A DNA stretch of 64,000 nucleotides, from positions 124,001 to 188,000 of the forward strand of contig CANMTR010000001.1 in NCBI GenBank assembly GCA_947500825.1, given 5' to 3'. Made by a program: the position numbers and the translations under genes. How positions within the stretch are numbered: the first letter of the stretch is position 1; the number at the start of each line of letters is the position of its first letter. This DNA is from an uncultured Paracoccaceae bacterium. Its GTDB lineage: Bacteria; Pseudomonadota; Alphaproteobacteria; Rhodobacterales; Rhodobacteraceae. The notes under the pieces were generated by a model. It ran no database searches, was not told the DNA's origin, and saw nothing but the letters and a program-made list of their open reading frames with translations. Below, in pieces: positions 25,072-33,325 of this stretch.

Positions 25072-26778
25072 ATGCCGTATCGCGCACCGCTGAAGGAGTT
25101 CCGCTTCCTCTTCGACCACGTGGTCGGGCTGGAGCAGGTCACCGCGACCGAGGCCTTCGCCGAGGCCACGCCAGACCTCGTCGACCAGATCCTGACCGAG
25201 GCGGGGCGCCTGTGCGAGGACGTGCTCGCTCCCCTCCAGCGCCCCGGAGACGAGCACCCCGCGATCCTCGAGAACGGCGTCGTGCGCACGCCGCCCGGCT
25301 TCGAGGCGGGCTACCGCGCCATCGCCGAGGGCGGCTGGGTCGGTATCTCCGCCGACCCCGAGCACGGCGGCATGGGCCTGCCGGTGACGCTCTCTATGGC
25401 CGTCAACGACATGATGTCCTCGGCCTGCCTGTCGCTGCAGCTCTGCCCGCTCCTGAGCCAGGGCCAGATCGAGGCGCTCGAACATCACGCCCCGGACGAG
25501 ATCAAGGCGCTCTACCTGCCCAGGCTCACAAGCGGCGAATGGTCGGGGACGATGAACCTGACCGAGCCGCAGGCGGGCTCCGACGTGGGCGCGCTGACCA
25601 GCAGGGCGGTGCCGAACGGCGACGGCACCTACGCCGTCACGGGGCAGAAGATCTACATCACCTGGGGCGACGCGGACTTCCTCGACAACGTGTGCCACCT
25701 GGTGCTGGCGCGACTGCCAGACGCGCCGGAGGGCACGCGGGGGATCAGCCTGTTCCTCGTGCCCAAGATCCTGCCTGAGGAGGACGGATCGCTGGGCGCG
25801 CGCAACGGGGTGCGCACCGTCAGCCTGGAGCACAAGCTGGGCATCCACGGATCGCCCACCTGCGTGATGGAGTACGACGGCGCCACGGGCTGGCTGATCG
25901 GCGAGGAGAACGCCGGCATGGCCGCCATGTTCACCATGATGAACAGCGCCCGGCTGGGCGTGGGCGTGCAGGGCGTGGGCGTGGCCGAGGGCGCCTACCA
26001 GCATGCTCTGGCCTATGCGCTCGACCGCCGTCAGGGCCGGGCGGGCGGCACCGGCACCATCGCCGAGCATGCCGACGTGCGGCGGATGCTGACGGGAATG
26101 AAGGCCGACATCTTCGCCGCAAGAGCGATCGCGATGATGAACGCCGTGGCCATCGACATGTCCGGCGCCACGGGCGAGGCGGAGTGGGAGGCGCGCGCCG
26201 CACTCCTGACGCCGATCTCCAAGGCGTTCGGCGCCGATCTGGGCGTCGCCGTCGCGCAGGAGGGCATTCAGGTCCATGGGGGCATGGGCTTCGTCGAGGA
26301 GACGGGCGCGGCGCAATACGCGCGCGACGCGCGCATCACCACGATCTACGAGGGCACGAACGGCATCCAGGCCATGGATCTCGTGGCGCGAAAGATGAAG
26401 GACGGGGGCCGCGCGGCGCGGGCCCTGATCGACGAGGTCGCGGCCGGTGCCGAGGCGGCACCCGACGAGTTGCGCGCGCTGGCGGACGAGGTCGCGACGG
26501 CCGCGGCCGCCCTGCGCGACGCGACCGAATGGCTCGTCGCGCGGGAGGACCTGCAGGACAGGTTCGCGGGCGCGGTGCCCTACCTGCGGGCCTTCGCGCG
26601 GGTGCTGGGGGCGGGCGCGCATCTGAAGGCCGCGGTGGCCGGGGGTGATGCCCGGCGAGCCCTGGCGGAGGTCTACATCCACCGGCTGCTGCCGGAGCAT
26701 GCGGGCCTCCTGGCCCAGGCGCGGGCGGGGGCGGAGGGCCTCTATGCCCTGTCGCTCGACGATCTGAGCGCGGCCTGA
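25072..26778 (+). CDS. Acyl-CoA dehydrogenase with C-terminal extension domain (DmdC-like)
   Basis: A 568-residue flavoenzyme, longer than ordinary 380-residue acyl-CoA dehydrogenases because it carries the C-terminal acetyl-CoA dehydrogenase-like domain found in DmdC and FadE-type relatives. FAD/substrate motifs are MNLTEPQAGSDVG and KIYITWGDAD; the catalytic Glu is in RITTIYEGTNGIQ. DmdC acts on 3-methylmercaptopropionyl-CoA in marine DMSP breakdown, but other acyl-CoA substrates are possible and no other dmd gene is nearby. GGGGGAA precedes the ATG at 25072. Confidence 0.88.
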   Translation: MPYRAPLKEFRFLFDHVVGLEQVTATEAFAEATPDLVDQILTEAGRLCEDVLAPLQRPGDEHPAILENGVVRTPPGFEAGYRAIAEGGWVGISADPEHGGMGLPVTLSMAVNDMMSSACLSLQLCPLLSQGQIEALEHHAPDEIKALYLPRLTSGEWSGTMNLTEPQAGSDVGALTSRAVPNGDGTYAVTGQKIYITWGDADFLDNVCHLVLARLPDAPEGTRGISLFLVPKILPEEDGSLGARNGVRTVSLEHKLGIHGSPTCVMEYDGATGWLIGEENAGMAAMFTMMNSARLGVGVQGVGVAEGAYQHALAYALDRRQGRAGGTGTIAEHADVRRMLTGMKADIFAARAIAMMNAVAIDMSGATGEAEWEARAALLTPISKAFGADLGVAVAQEGIQVHGGMGFVEETGAAQYARDARITTIYEGTNGIQAMDLVARKMKDGGRAARALIDEVAAGAEAAPDELRALADEVATAAAALRDATEWLVAREDLQDRFAGAVPYLRAFARVLGAGAHLKAAVAGGDARRALAEVYIHRLLPEHAGLLAQARAGAEGLYALSLDDLSAA

Positions 26779-26825
26779 GCGGCACCGCCTTTGACGGGGC
26801 GGGACGGGGCGGCTAGGGAAACGGG

Positions 26826-27857
26826 ATGCAGACCGATCAGGACGCCAGGATCACCCAACCGCTGACGGAGGCGCCCGCGTTCGGTGTCCCCCTCCGCGTC
26901 GCCGAGGGCATCGAGTGGCTGCGCCTGCCGCTGCCAATGGCGCTCGACCACGTGAACTGCTGGATCCTCGAGGAGCCGGGGGGCGTCACCGTCGTCGATA
27001 CCGGCTTCGATACGGATCGCACGCGCGAGATGTGGGAGCAGGCGCTGAACGGGCGTCGGGTGCAGCGGGTGGTGGTGACGCACCATCATCCCGACCATGT
27101 CGGGCTCGCCGGCTGGTTCCAGTCCGCGCACGGTGCCGAGCTCTTGACCTCGCGCACGGCGTGGCTGACGGCGCGGATGCTGCAGCTCGACGAGCAGGAC
27201 CGCCCCACGCCGGAGATGCTGGCCTTCTGGCGGGCCGCCGGAATGGACCCGGAGATCTTCGCCGAGCGGGAGGGGCAGCGGCCCTTCAACTTCGCCGACG
27301 TGGTCGCGCCGATGCCCCTGGGCTTCACCCGGCTGACCAACGAGGAGATGGTCGAGCTGGGCGGGCGCTGGTGGCACGTGCACATGGGCGACGGTCATGC
27401 CCCCGAGCACGTGACCCTGTGGGAGGAGGGAGGCGATATCGTGCTGGGAGGCGACCAGTTCCTGCCCGCGATCTCTCCCAACCTGGGTGTCCACGCCAGC
27501 GAGCCGGAGGCCGACCCGGTGGGCGACTGGCTGATGGCCTGCGAGCGGCTGCGGGGGCTGGCGACCCCCGACAAGCTGGTCCTGCCGGGGCACAAGATGC
27601 CCTATCGCGGCCTGCCCCTGCGCCTGGGCCAACTGATCGAGAACCACGAGGGCGCGCTCGACCGGCTGGAGCGGTACCTGTCGGAGCCGCGATCGGCCGG
27701 CGCCTGTTTCCAGCCGCTGTTCGGGCGCCGGATCGGGGCGGGGGAGTACGGGCTGGCCCTGGCCGAGGCCCTGGCCCATTGCCTGCACCTCATGCATACC
27801 GGCCGCGCCCGCCGCGAGGTGGACGAGGCCGGCGTCTGGCTCTTCCGGGCGCCCTGA
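26826..27857 (+). CDS. MBL-fold metallo-hydrolase
   Basis: A 343-residue metallo-beta-lactamase fold protein. The zinc motif HHHPDH is at residues 86-91, followed by GDGHAPEH, GGDQFLP and LPGHKMPYRG for the remaining ligands. It belongs to the glyoxalase II-like or thioesterase-like part of the superfamily; the substrate is not determinable. It follows the acyl-CoA dehydrogenase by 47 bases on the same strand, so a thioester hydrolase role in the same pathway is plausible. Confidence 0.82.
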   Translation: MQTDQDARITQPLTEAPAFGVPLRVAEGIEWLRLPLPMALDHVNCWILEEPGGVTVVDTGFDTDRTREMWEQALNGRRVQRVVVTHHHPDHVGLAGWFQSAHGAELLTSRTAWLTARMLQLDEQDRPTPEMLAFWRAAGMDPEIFAEREGQRPFNFADVVAPMPLGFTRLTNEEMVELGGRWWHVHMGDGHAPEHVTLWEEGGDIVLGGDQFLPAISPNLGVHASEPEADPVGDWLMACERLRGLATPDKLVLPGHKMPYRGLPLRLGQLIENHEGALDRLERYLSEPRSAGACFQPLFGRRIGAGEYGLALAEALAHCLHLMHTGRARREVDEAGVWLFRAP

Positions 27858-27944
27858 GCGGGATTGTCCCGGGCGATGGGCCGGTGACAGGCCCCGCGCG
27901 ATCGTCTATCAGGCGCGCGGAACACCAGCTTTCGGAGCGCAGAC

Positions 27945-28079
27945 ATGGCCAAGCACACCCACGGCTCGATGGACATCACCACGCATGAAAAGACCTTCGC
28001 CGGGTTCGTGACCTGGGTGACGCGCACGATCGTGGCGATCATCGTCGCGCTGATCCTGCTGGCGCTCGTCAACGGCTGA
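27945..28079 (+). CDS. ctaH: aa3-type cytochrome c oxidase subunit IV
   Basis: A 44-residue, one-helix protein. The sequence MAKHTHGSMDITTHEKTFAG followed by a single hydrophobic segment (about residues 25-43) matches the small subunit IV of alphaproteobacterial aa3 oxidases, which packs against subunits I and III. GGAGCG lies before the ATG. As in other Rhodobacterales, the gene is separate from the main oxidase operon. A small lipoprotein gene begins eight bases later. Confidence 0.88.
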   Translation: MAKHTHGSMDITTHEKTFAGFVTWVTRTIVAIIVALILLALVNG

Positions 28080-28086
28080 AAAGCCC

Positions 28087-28701
28087 GTGATCCTGCGCCT
28101 CGCGGCCCTTTCGCTGTGCCTGGCGGCGCTCGTCGCCTGCGCCCCGCCGAACCCTCCCAATGCCAGCCGGGACGCGGTGGGGCGCAGCGCCTTCTCCACC
28201 GGGGCGGAGCCGTCGATCACGCTGATCACGGTGCGCGACGTGCGCTCGGACGGGGGCGCGCACACGGCCCTGCTGATCGACGGGGCCGAGCGCGTCCTGT
28301 GGGACCCGGCGGGCTCGTTCGTCCATCCGGACGTTCCTGAGGTCGACGACGTGCTCTACGGGATCACCCCGCTGATCGACACCGTCTACACCGATTACCA
28401 CGTCCGGCCCGAATACTACATGATCCGCCAGAAGGTCGCGGTCGATGCGGCGACGGCCCGTAGCCTCTCGGCTCTGGCGCGCTCCAGCGGCCGGGCGGCG
28501 CAGGCGACCTGCGCGATCACCACCAGCCGCATCCTGCGCGAAGCCGGGGTCGACGTTCGGCGCACGTTCTTTCCCAAGGCCCTGATGGCCTCGTTCGCGG
28601 ACCTGCCGGGGGTGGAGACGCGCCGCATCGACATGTCCAACGTGGACACGAACCACAACGTGATCTTCGGGAAGGGGGGCGTTCCGGCCCCGCGCGGCTA
28701 G
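28087..28701 (+). CDS. Putative lipoprotein, possible permuted NlpC/P60-like fold
   Basis: A 204-residue protein beginning at GTG, with a signal peptide and lipobox LVAC (Cys18). I do not recognise a named family. The pattern GAHTALLIDGAERVLWDPAG (His59), an aromatic middle YTDYHVRPEYYMI, then TCAITTSRIL (Cys142) has the His-before-Cys order of permuted papain-like NlpC/P60 (LRAT-like) proteins. A cysteine peptidase or amidase role is therefore possible but unproven. It follows ctaH closely and converges on ugd. Confidence 0.65.
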   Translation: MILRLAALSLCLAALVACAPPNPPNASRDAVGRSAFSTGAEPSITLITVRDVRSDGGAHTALLIDGAERVLWDPAGSFVHPDVPEVDDVLYGITPLIDTVYTDYHVRPEYYMIRQKVAVDAATARSLSALARSSGRAAQATCAITTSRILREAGVDVRRTFFPKALMASFADLPGVETRRIDMSNVDTNHNVIFGKGGVPAPRG

Positions 28702-28715
28702 GGCGCGGCCGGAAC
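28681..28715. terminator. Bidirectional hairpin between the lipoprotein gene and ugd
   Basis: Arms GTTCCGGCC (28681-28689) and GGCCGGAAC (28707-28715) are perfectly complementary, with an inner GCGC pair that extends the stem past a two-base bulge. It overlaps the end of the lipoprotein coding region and lies just past the convergent ugd stop. Confidence 0.5.
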
Positions 28716-28725
28716 GCGTCCGGGC

Positions 28726-30051
28726 TCAGCCCGTCTGGGTGTAGGGCGCCCGGCCGACGCCGGCATAGGCGGTGAAGCCTGCCGTCTCGGCGTCGGAGGC
28801 GGTGTAGACGTTGCGCAGGTCGGCCATGCGGGGCGTGCGCATGCCCCCCGCGATCTGGCGCAGGTCGAGGGCGCGGAACTCGTTCCACTCGGTCAGGACC
28901 ACGACGAGGTCCGCGTCGCGCGCCGCCTCGTAGGGGTCGCTCGCCCACGACACGCCGGGCAGCAGCGCCTCGCCTTCGCGGCGGCCCTGCGGGTCGCAGA
29001 CGCGCACCTCGGCGCCGCCGCCCACGAGGGCGGGCACGATCGTCAGGGCCGGGGCCTCGCGCATGTCGTCGGTGTTGGGCTTGAAGGTGACGCCCAGGAC
29101 CGCCACGCGCTTCTCGTTGAAGCTGCCGCCGCACAGGTCCCTGAGCTTGGTGACCATGCGGCGCTTGGCCTCCTCGTTCACCTCGATCACCATCTCGGTG
29201 ATCCGCATGGGCGCGGCGAAGTCCTGCCCTATCCGGGCGAGCGCGCGGGTGTCCTTGGGAAAGCACGAGCCGCCGTAGCCGGGGCCGGCATGGAGGAACT
29301 TGTTGCCGATCCGCCCGTCGAGGCCCATGCCGCGGCTGACCTGCTTCACGTCGGCGCCGACCTTCTCGCAAAGCGCGGCGATCTCGTTGATGAAGGTGAT
29401 CTTGGTCGCGAGGAAGGCGTTCGCCGCGTACTTGATCATCTCGGCCGATTCGAGGTCGGTGATGACGATCGGGAACTCCCGCAGGAACAGCGGGCGGTAG
29501 ATGTCGGACATGACCTGCCCGCCCCGGTCGGTCTGAACGCCCACGACGACCCTGTCGGGGCGCATGAAATCGTCGATCGCGGCACCCTCGCGCAGGAACT
29601 CGGGGTTCGAGGCGACATCGAAATCGAGGTCGGGGTTCGCGGCCGCGACCGTCTCGGCCACCTTGCGGTTGGTGCCCACGGGGACGGTTGACTTGGTCAC
29701 GATGACGACACCATCGTCGGCGCCCTTCGCGACCGCCTCGGCGGCGGCCATGACGTAGGTCAGGTCGGCGTGGCCGTCGCCGTGACGGCTGGGCGTGCCG
29801 ACCGCGATGAACACCGCTTGGGCGCCCTTCAGGGCCTTGGCGAGGTCCGTGGTGAAGGACAGGCGCCCCGCCTCCACGTTGCGGGCCATGAGGACGTCGA
29901 GGCCGGGCTCGTAGATCGGCACCTCGCCCTTCTCGAGCCGGGCGATCTTGTCGGCGTTGGTGTCGACGCAGGTCACGTCGTGTCCGAAATCCGAAAAGCA
30001 TACGCCCGAGACGAGGCCGACATAGCCCGTGCCGATCATCGCGATTTTCAT
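28726..30051 (-). CDS. ugd: UDP-glucose 6-dehydrogenase
   Basis: A 441-residue enzyme oxidising UDP-glucose to UDP-glucuronate in two NAD+-dependent steps, for polysaccharide and envelope glycan synthesis. The Rossmann motif GTGYVGLVSG is at residues 7-16; the catalytic Cys lies in GPGYGGSCFPKD (near residue 260), and the UDP-binding domain contains LGVTFKPNTDDMREAP. It is monocistronic with its own sigma-70-type promoter and a hairpin in the short leader. Confidence 0.95.
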   Translation of the reverse strand: MKIAMIGTGYVGLVSGVCFSDFGHDVTCVDTNADKIARLEKGEVPIYEPGLDVLMARNVEAGRLSFTTDLAKALKGAQAVFIAVGTPSRHGDGHADLTYVMAAAEAVAKGADDGVVIVTKSTVPVGTNRKVAETVAAANPDLDFDVASNPEFLREGAAIDDFMRPDRVVVGVQTDRGGQVMSDIYRPLFLREFPIVITDLESAEMIKYAANAFLATKITFINEIAALCEKVGADVKQVSRGMGLDGRIGNKFLHAGPGYGGSCFPKDTRALARIGQDFAAPMRITEMVIEVNEEAKRRMVTKLRDLCGGSFNEKRVAVLGVTFKPNTDDMREAPALTIVPALVGGGAEVRVCDPQGRREGEALLPGVSWASDPYEAARDADLVVVLTEWNEFRALDLRQIAGGMRTPRMADLRNVYTASDAETAGFTAYAGVGRAPYTQTG

Positions 30052-30083
30052 GGATGGACCTTCCGCCGCTGAACTTTCGGCGG

Positions 30084-30112
30084 CTTAAAGGCCCAGATGG
30101 GGGGTCTGTCAA
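30084..30112 (-). promoter_or_regulatory. Sigma-70 type promoter for ugd
   Basis: On the minus strand a perfect TTGACA (30112-30107), a 17-base spacer and TTTAAG (30089-30084). The start codon is about 30 bases beyond. A 6-bp hairpin (30063-30068 with 30078-30083) would form at the very 5' end of the transcript. Confidence 0.7.
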
Positions 30113-30189
30113 TCGGGCGGAGCGGAATCCGCGCGCCAGTGGAGGATCGCGACGGAACAGCAGCATTGTTGCGACGGTGGGGCGTCAAC

Positions 30190-30203
30190 GGGCGCCGGCG
30201 CCC
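30190..30203. terminator. 14-base GC palindrome after azlD
   Basis: GGGCGCCGGCGCCC is a perfect palindrome ten bases past the azlD stop and upstream of the ugd promoter. A role in ending azlCD transcripts is possible; there is no T run. Confidence 0.35.
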
Positions 30204-30212
30204 GGACGGAGT

Positions 30213-30542
30213 TCAGCCCGTCAGCCACAGCATGAGATAGAGGGTCGCCGCCCCGCCCGCCAGGGCCGCCAGGACCGAGCGCAGGGTCACGGCGAGGGCG
30301 AGGGCCACCACGGCGGCCGCCGCGCGGGCAGGGTCGGGAGCGCCGCCCGTCGCTTCCGGATAGACGACGAGGGGCGCAACGATGGCGGGAAAGACGGCGA
30401 CCGGCGTGAACTTCAGGAGGCGCCGCGCCCAGCCGGGCAGGGGACGGTCGCCCATGAGGCCCAGGAACGAGAACCGCAGCAGGAACGTGCCCGCCGCGAG
30501 GGCGAGGATGATCCCCCAGATCGTGGCCCCGGACAGGGTCAT
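30213..30542 (-). CDS. azlD: AzlD family branched-chain amino acid export subunit
   Basis: A 109-residue inner-membrane protein with three to four hydrophobic helices, the small partner of AzlC. The family's N-terminal region (WGIILALAAGTFLLRFSFL) and FTPVAVFPAIVAPL helix are present. AzlCD pairs export branched-chain amino acids. The ATG overlaps the azlC stop (ATGA). The longer frame extending to 32735 crosses azlC and mobA and is artefactual. Confidence 0.88.
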   Translation of the reverse strand: MTLSGATIWGIILALAAGTFLLRFSFLGLMGDRPLPGWARRLLKFTPVAVFPAIVAPLVVYPEATGGAPDPARAAAAVVALALAVTLRSVLAALAGGAATLYLMLWLTG

Positions 30543-31246
30543 GCGCGCCGCTCCAGCCAGATTTCGGTCGCCGCGCCCACCGCGAGCGCGCACAGGGCGG
30601 CGATCATCAGCCCGATCCCCGGCGGCAGGCCGCGCAGGAGGAGCGCCACGAGAGCCGAGACCAGCGCAGCGGCCACGTGGGGCAGGCTGCGCAGGAGCGG
30701 CCCCAGCATGGCGATGAAGGTGATCGGCAGGGCGAAGTCGAGCGCCCAGGCATCGGGAACCGTGGCACCGAGGGTCGCGCCCACCCAGGTGGCGGTGTAC
30801 CACAGGGGGGCTATCGGCGCCGCGACGCCCATGAAGAACGCGACGCGCTCGCGCACCGACATGTCGGGGCGGGCCTCGAACCGGGCGGCCGAGCAGGCAT
30901 AGCACTGGTCGACGTTGAGATAGGCCACCAGCGCGCGCTGCCACAGGGGCGCCGCCCCCAGATAGGGAACCAGCGCGGCCGAATACATGGCCATGCGCAG
31001 GTTCACCATCAGCGCGGCCGCGAGGATCAGGATCACCGGCGCGTTCTCGGTCATGAGCTGGACGGCCGTGAACTGCGCCGCCCCCGCGATGACCAGCACC
31101 GTGAAGGCCATGACCTGGGCGATGTCGAGCCCGGCCTCGGTGCCGACCACGCCGAACAGCGCCCCGAAGGGCGCTATGACGAAGACGAAGGGCAGGCCCT
31201 GGGTGACGCCCGCCAAGAAGTGTGATTTCGCGGTGGAGGCCGGCAT
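30539..31246 (-). CDS. azlC: AzlC family branched-chain amino acid export permease
   Basis: A 235-residue polytopic membrane protein. Recognisable segments are GLPFVFVIAPFGALFG, VIAGAAQFTAVQLM, NLRMAMYSAALVPYL and YLNVDQCYACS, all typical of AzlC. It should act with AzlD to export branched-chain amino acids or analogues. It is divergent from fdhD with only 58 bases between start codons, so the two share a compact promoter region. Confidence 0.9.
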   Translation of the reverse strand: MPASTAKSHFLAGVTQGLPFVFVIAPFGALFGVVGTEAGLDIAQVMAFTVLVIAGAAQFTAVQLMTENAPVILILAAALMVNLRMAMYSAALVPYLGAAPLWQRALVAYLNVDQCYACSAARFEARPDMSVRERVAFFMGVAAPIAPLWYTATWVGATLGATVPDAWALDFALPITFIAMLGPLLRSLPHVAAALVSALVALLLRGLPPGIGLMIAALCALAVGAATEIWLERRA

Positions 31247-31304
31247 GTCTGCGCCCTAGTGTCTCTTGCGACGCCTGCCTGCCCCAGCCCGTTGGGATCC
31301 GCAA

Positions 31305-32177
31305 ATGCAATCTGGAGAAACCGGTTACCTGATCGCGCCGGACCCGTCGCTGCCGCGGCTGACCCGCCGTGTCACGGGGACGGACCACGAGGGACGCCCG
31401 AGCGAGATCGCGGTGGTCGAGGAGCGGCCGCTGACGATCTACCTCAACGGCCAGGAGATCGTCACCGCGATGACGATCGGGGATTACCCCGACTACCTGG
31501 CGCTGGGATTCCTGCGAAACCAGGGGATGCTGCGCGAGGGCGAGACGGTCACCGGCGTCGATCACGACGAGGAGCTGGGCGTCGTCGTGGTGCGCACCGA
31601 CACGCCCACCGACCACGAGGAGAAGCTGAAGCGCAAGACCCGGACGAGCGGTTGCGCCGTGGGCACCGTCTTCGGCGACATGATGGAGGGGCTCGAGGGG
31701 CTGACCCTGCCGGCCGCCGAGGTGCGCACGAGCTGGCTCTATGCCCTGTCGGAGCGGATCAACACCACGCCCTCGCTCTACCTCGAGGCGGGGGCGATCC
31801 ATGGCACCGTGCTGTGCCGCGCCGACCGTCCGCTCGTCTACATGGAGGATGTCGGGCGCCACAACGCGGTGGACAAGGTGGCGGGATGGATGCTGCGCGA
31901 GCGGGCGGAGGCGGCCGACAAGATCCTCTATACCACCGGGCGGCTGACCTCGGAGATGGTCATCAAGTGCGCCCATATGGGCATCCCCGTCCTCGCCTCG
32001 CGCTCGGGCTTCACCGCCTGGGGGGTGGAGATCGCCGAGCAGGTGGGGCTGACGCTGATCGGGCGCCTGCGCGGACGCCGGTTCGTCTGCCTGTCCGGGG
32101 AGGATCGGCTGGTGCGCGACGCCGATCCGCGCGGGGCGGGCGCCGACCGGCCCCGCAGGAGCGGAACCGATGGATAG
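31305..32177 (+). CDS. fdhD: Formate dehydrogenase accessory sulfurtransferase FdhD
   Basis: A 290-residue protein that transfers sulfur from a cysteine desulfurase to the molybdenum cofactor of formate dehydrogenase. The active cysteine is in TSGCAVGTVFGD; E. coli has a CxxC here, whereas only the first Cys is kept, as in many alphaproteobacteria. MEDVGRHNAVDKV and LTSEMVIKCAHMG are cofactor-binding motifs. I prefer ATG 31305 over the TTG at 31266, though neither has a strong ribosome-binding site. It heads the fdhD-mobA-mobB-moeA cluster. Confidence 0.92.
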   Translation: MQSGETGYLIAPDPSLPRLTRRVTGTDHEGRPSEIAVVEERPLTIYLNGQEIVTAMTIGDYPDYLALGFLRNQGMLREGETVTGVDHDEELGVVVVRTDTPTDHEEKLKRKTRTSGCAVGTVFGDMMEGLEGLTLPAAEVRTSWLYALSERINTTPSLYLEAGAIHGTVLCRADRPLVYMEDVGRHNAVDKVAGWMLRERAEAADKILYTTGRLTSEMVIKCAHMGIPVLASRSGFTAWGVEIAEQVGLTLIGRLRGRRFVCLSGEDRLVRDADPRGAGADRPRRSGTDG

Positions 32178-32222
32178 GGAAGAATTTTTCATCATGGTTC
32201 TGCGCCCCGCGGGGCCCGCGCG

Positions 32223-32834
32223 ATGATCGCCCCGGTGGGCGTGATCCTCGCGGGCGGTCGGGCCACCCGCATGGGCGGGGGCGACAAGGGGCTGCTGGAA
32301 CTGGGCGGCCGCAGAATCCTCGACCGGGTGATCGAGCGCATCTCGCCGCAGGTGGAGGATCTCGCGCTCAACGCCAACGGCGACCCAGGCCGCTTCGCCG
32401 ATCTCGGCCTGCCGGTGCTGGCCGACGCGCGCGACGACTATCCCGGTCCGCTGGCGGGGGTTCTGGCGGGCATGGACTGGGCGGCGGAGCGGGGCGCGCA
32501 TCACGTGGTGACGGTCGCCGCCGACACGCCGTTCTTTCCCGCCGACCTGGTGCCGCAGCTCCTCCTGGCGGCGGAGGCGCAGCGGCGGCCCGTGGCCCTT
32601 GCGGCGACGCCGGACGGGGGCGGCGGCGTGGTCCGGCACCCCACCTTCGGCCTCTGGCCCGTCGCGCTCCGCGACGACCTGCGCGCGGCGCTCGATGCCG
32701 GGGTGCGCAAGGTCGTGGCCTGGACGGACAGGCACGGCACCGCGCTCGCCGCCTTCCCGGTGGACCGGGGGGACCCGTTCTTCAACGTGAACACGCCCGA
32801 CGACCTGTCCCGCGCGGAGGGGATGCTGGGGTGA
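32223..32834 (+). CDS. mobA: Molybdenum cofactor guanylyltransferase MobA
   Basis: A 203-residue enzyme joining GMP to molybdenum-molybdopterin to give bis-MGD-type cofactors. The nucleotide-binding motif LAGGRATRMGGGDKGLLEL is at residues 9-27, and the middle contains VTVAADTPFFPADLV. The cofactor it makes serves formate dehydrogenase-type enzymes rather than the PaoABC-type enzyme in this window, which uses the CMP form. Its stop overlaps the mobB start. Confidence 0.95.
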   Translation: MIAPVGVILAGGRATRMGGGDKGLLELGGRRILDRVIERISPQVEDLALNANGDPGRFADLGLPVLADARDDYPGPLAGVLAGMDWAAERGAHHVVTVAADTPFFPADLVPQLLLAAEAQRRPVALAATPDGGGGVVRHPTFGLWPVALRDDLRAALDAGVRKVVAWTDRHGTALAAFPVDRGDPFFNVNTPDDLSRAEGMLG

Positions 32835-33325
32835 GGTGCTACGGCGTCACCGGCTGGAAGAACGCGGGCAAGACGGGGCTGATGGTGCGCCTCGTCGCGG
32901 AGTTCCGCGCGCGGGGCCTGTCGGTCTCGACCCTCAAGCACGCCCATCACAGCTTCGACGTGGATCACGAGGGCAAGGACAGCCGCCGCCACCGCGAGGC
33001 CGGGGCGGGCCAGGTCCTGCTGTCCTCGGGGCGGCGCTGGGCGCTGATGACCGAGCTCGACGGCGCGCCGGAGCCGGGGCTCGACGACCTGCTCGCGATG
33101 ATGCGGCCGGCCGACCTGGTCCTGGTCGAGGGATGGAAGCGCGACCGCCACCCGAAGGTGGAAGCCTGGCGGGCCGAGACGGGACGGCCCCTCATCGCGC
33201 CGGACGACCCCACGATCCGCGCCGTGGCGGCAAAGGGCGACCCTCGCCTGTCGGACCGCCCCGTTCTCGATCTGGACGACACCGCCGCCATCGCCGACTT
33301 CATCGCCGCCGAGGTGGGACTGTGA
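32831..33325 (+). CDS. mobB: Molybdopterin-guanine dinucleotide biosynthesis protein MobB
   Basis: A 164-residue GTP-binding accessory protein for MobA. The P-loop is GVTGWKNAGKT (Lys14, Thr15), then LKHAHHSFDVDHEGKDSRRH and LVEGWKRD are the conserved MobB segments. The start is a GTG overlapping the mobA stop (GTGA); the end overlaps the next gene in the same way, so the three genes are translationally coupled. Confidence 0.94.
   Translation: MRCYGVTGWKNAGKTGLMVRLVAEFRARGLSVSTLKHAHHSFDVDHEGKDSRRHREAGAGQVLLSSGRRWALMTELDGAPEPGLDDLLAMMRPADLVLVEGWKRDRHPKVEAWRAETGRPLIAPDDPTIRAVAAKGDPRLSDRPVLDLDDTAAIADFIAAEVGL

Noticed and set aside
30130-30190. GGAAC and GTTG upstream of ugd as an EcfG site
   Set aside because: The spacing is only nine bases and the strand is wrong for ugd, which has a good TTGACA-N17-TTTAAG promoter.
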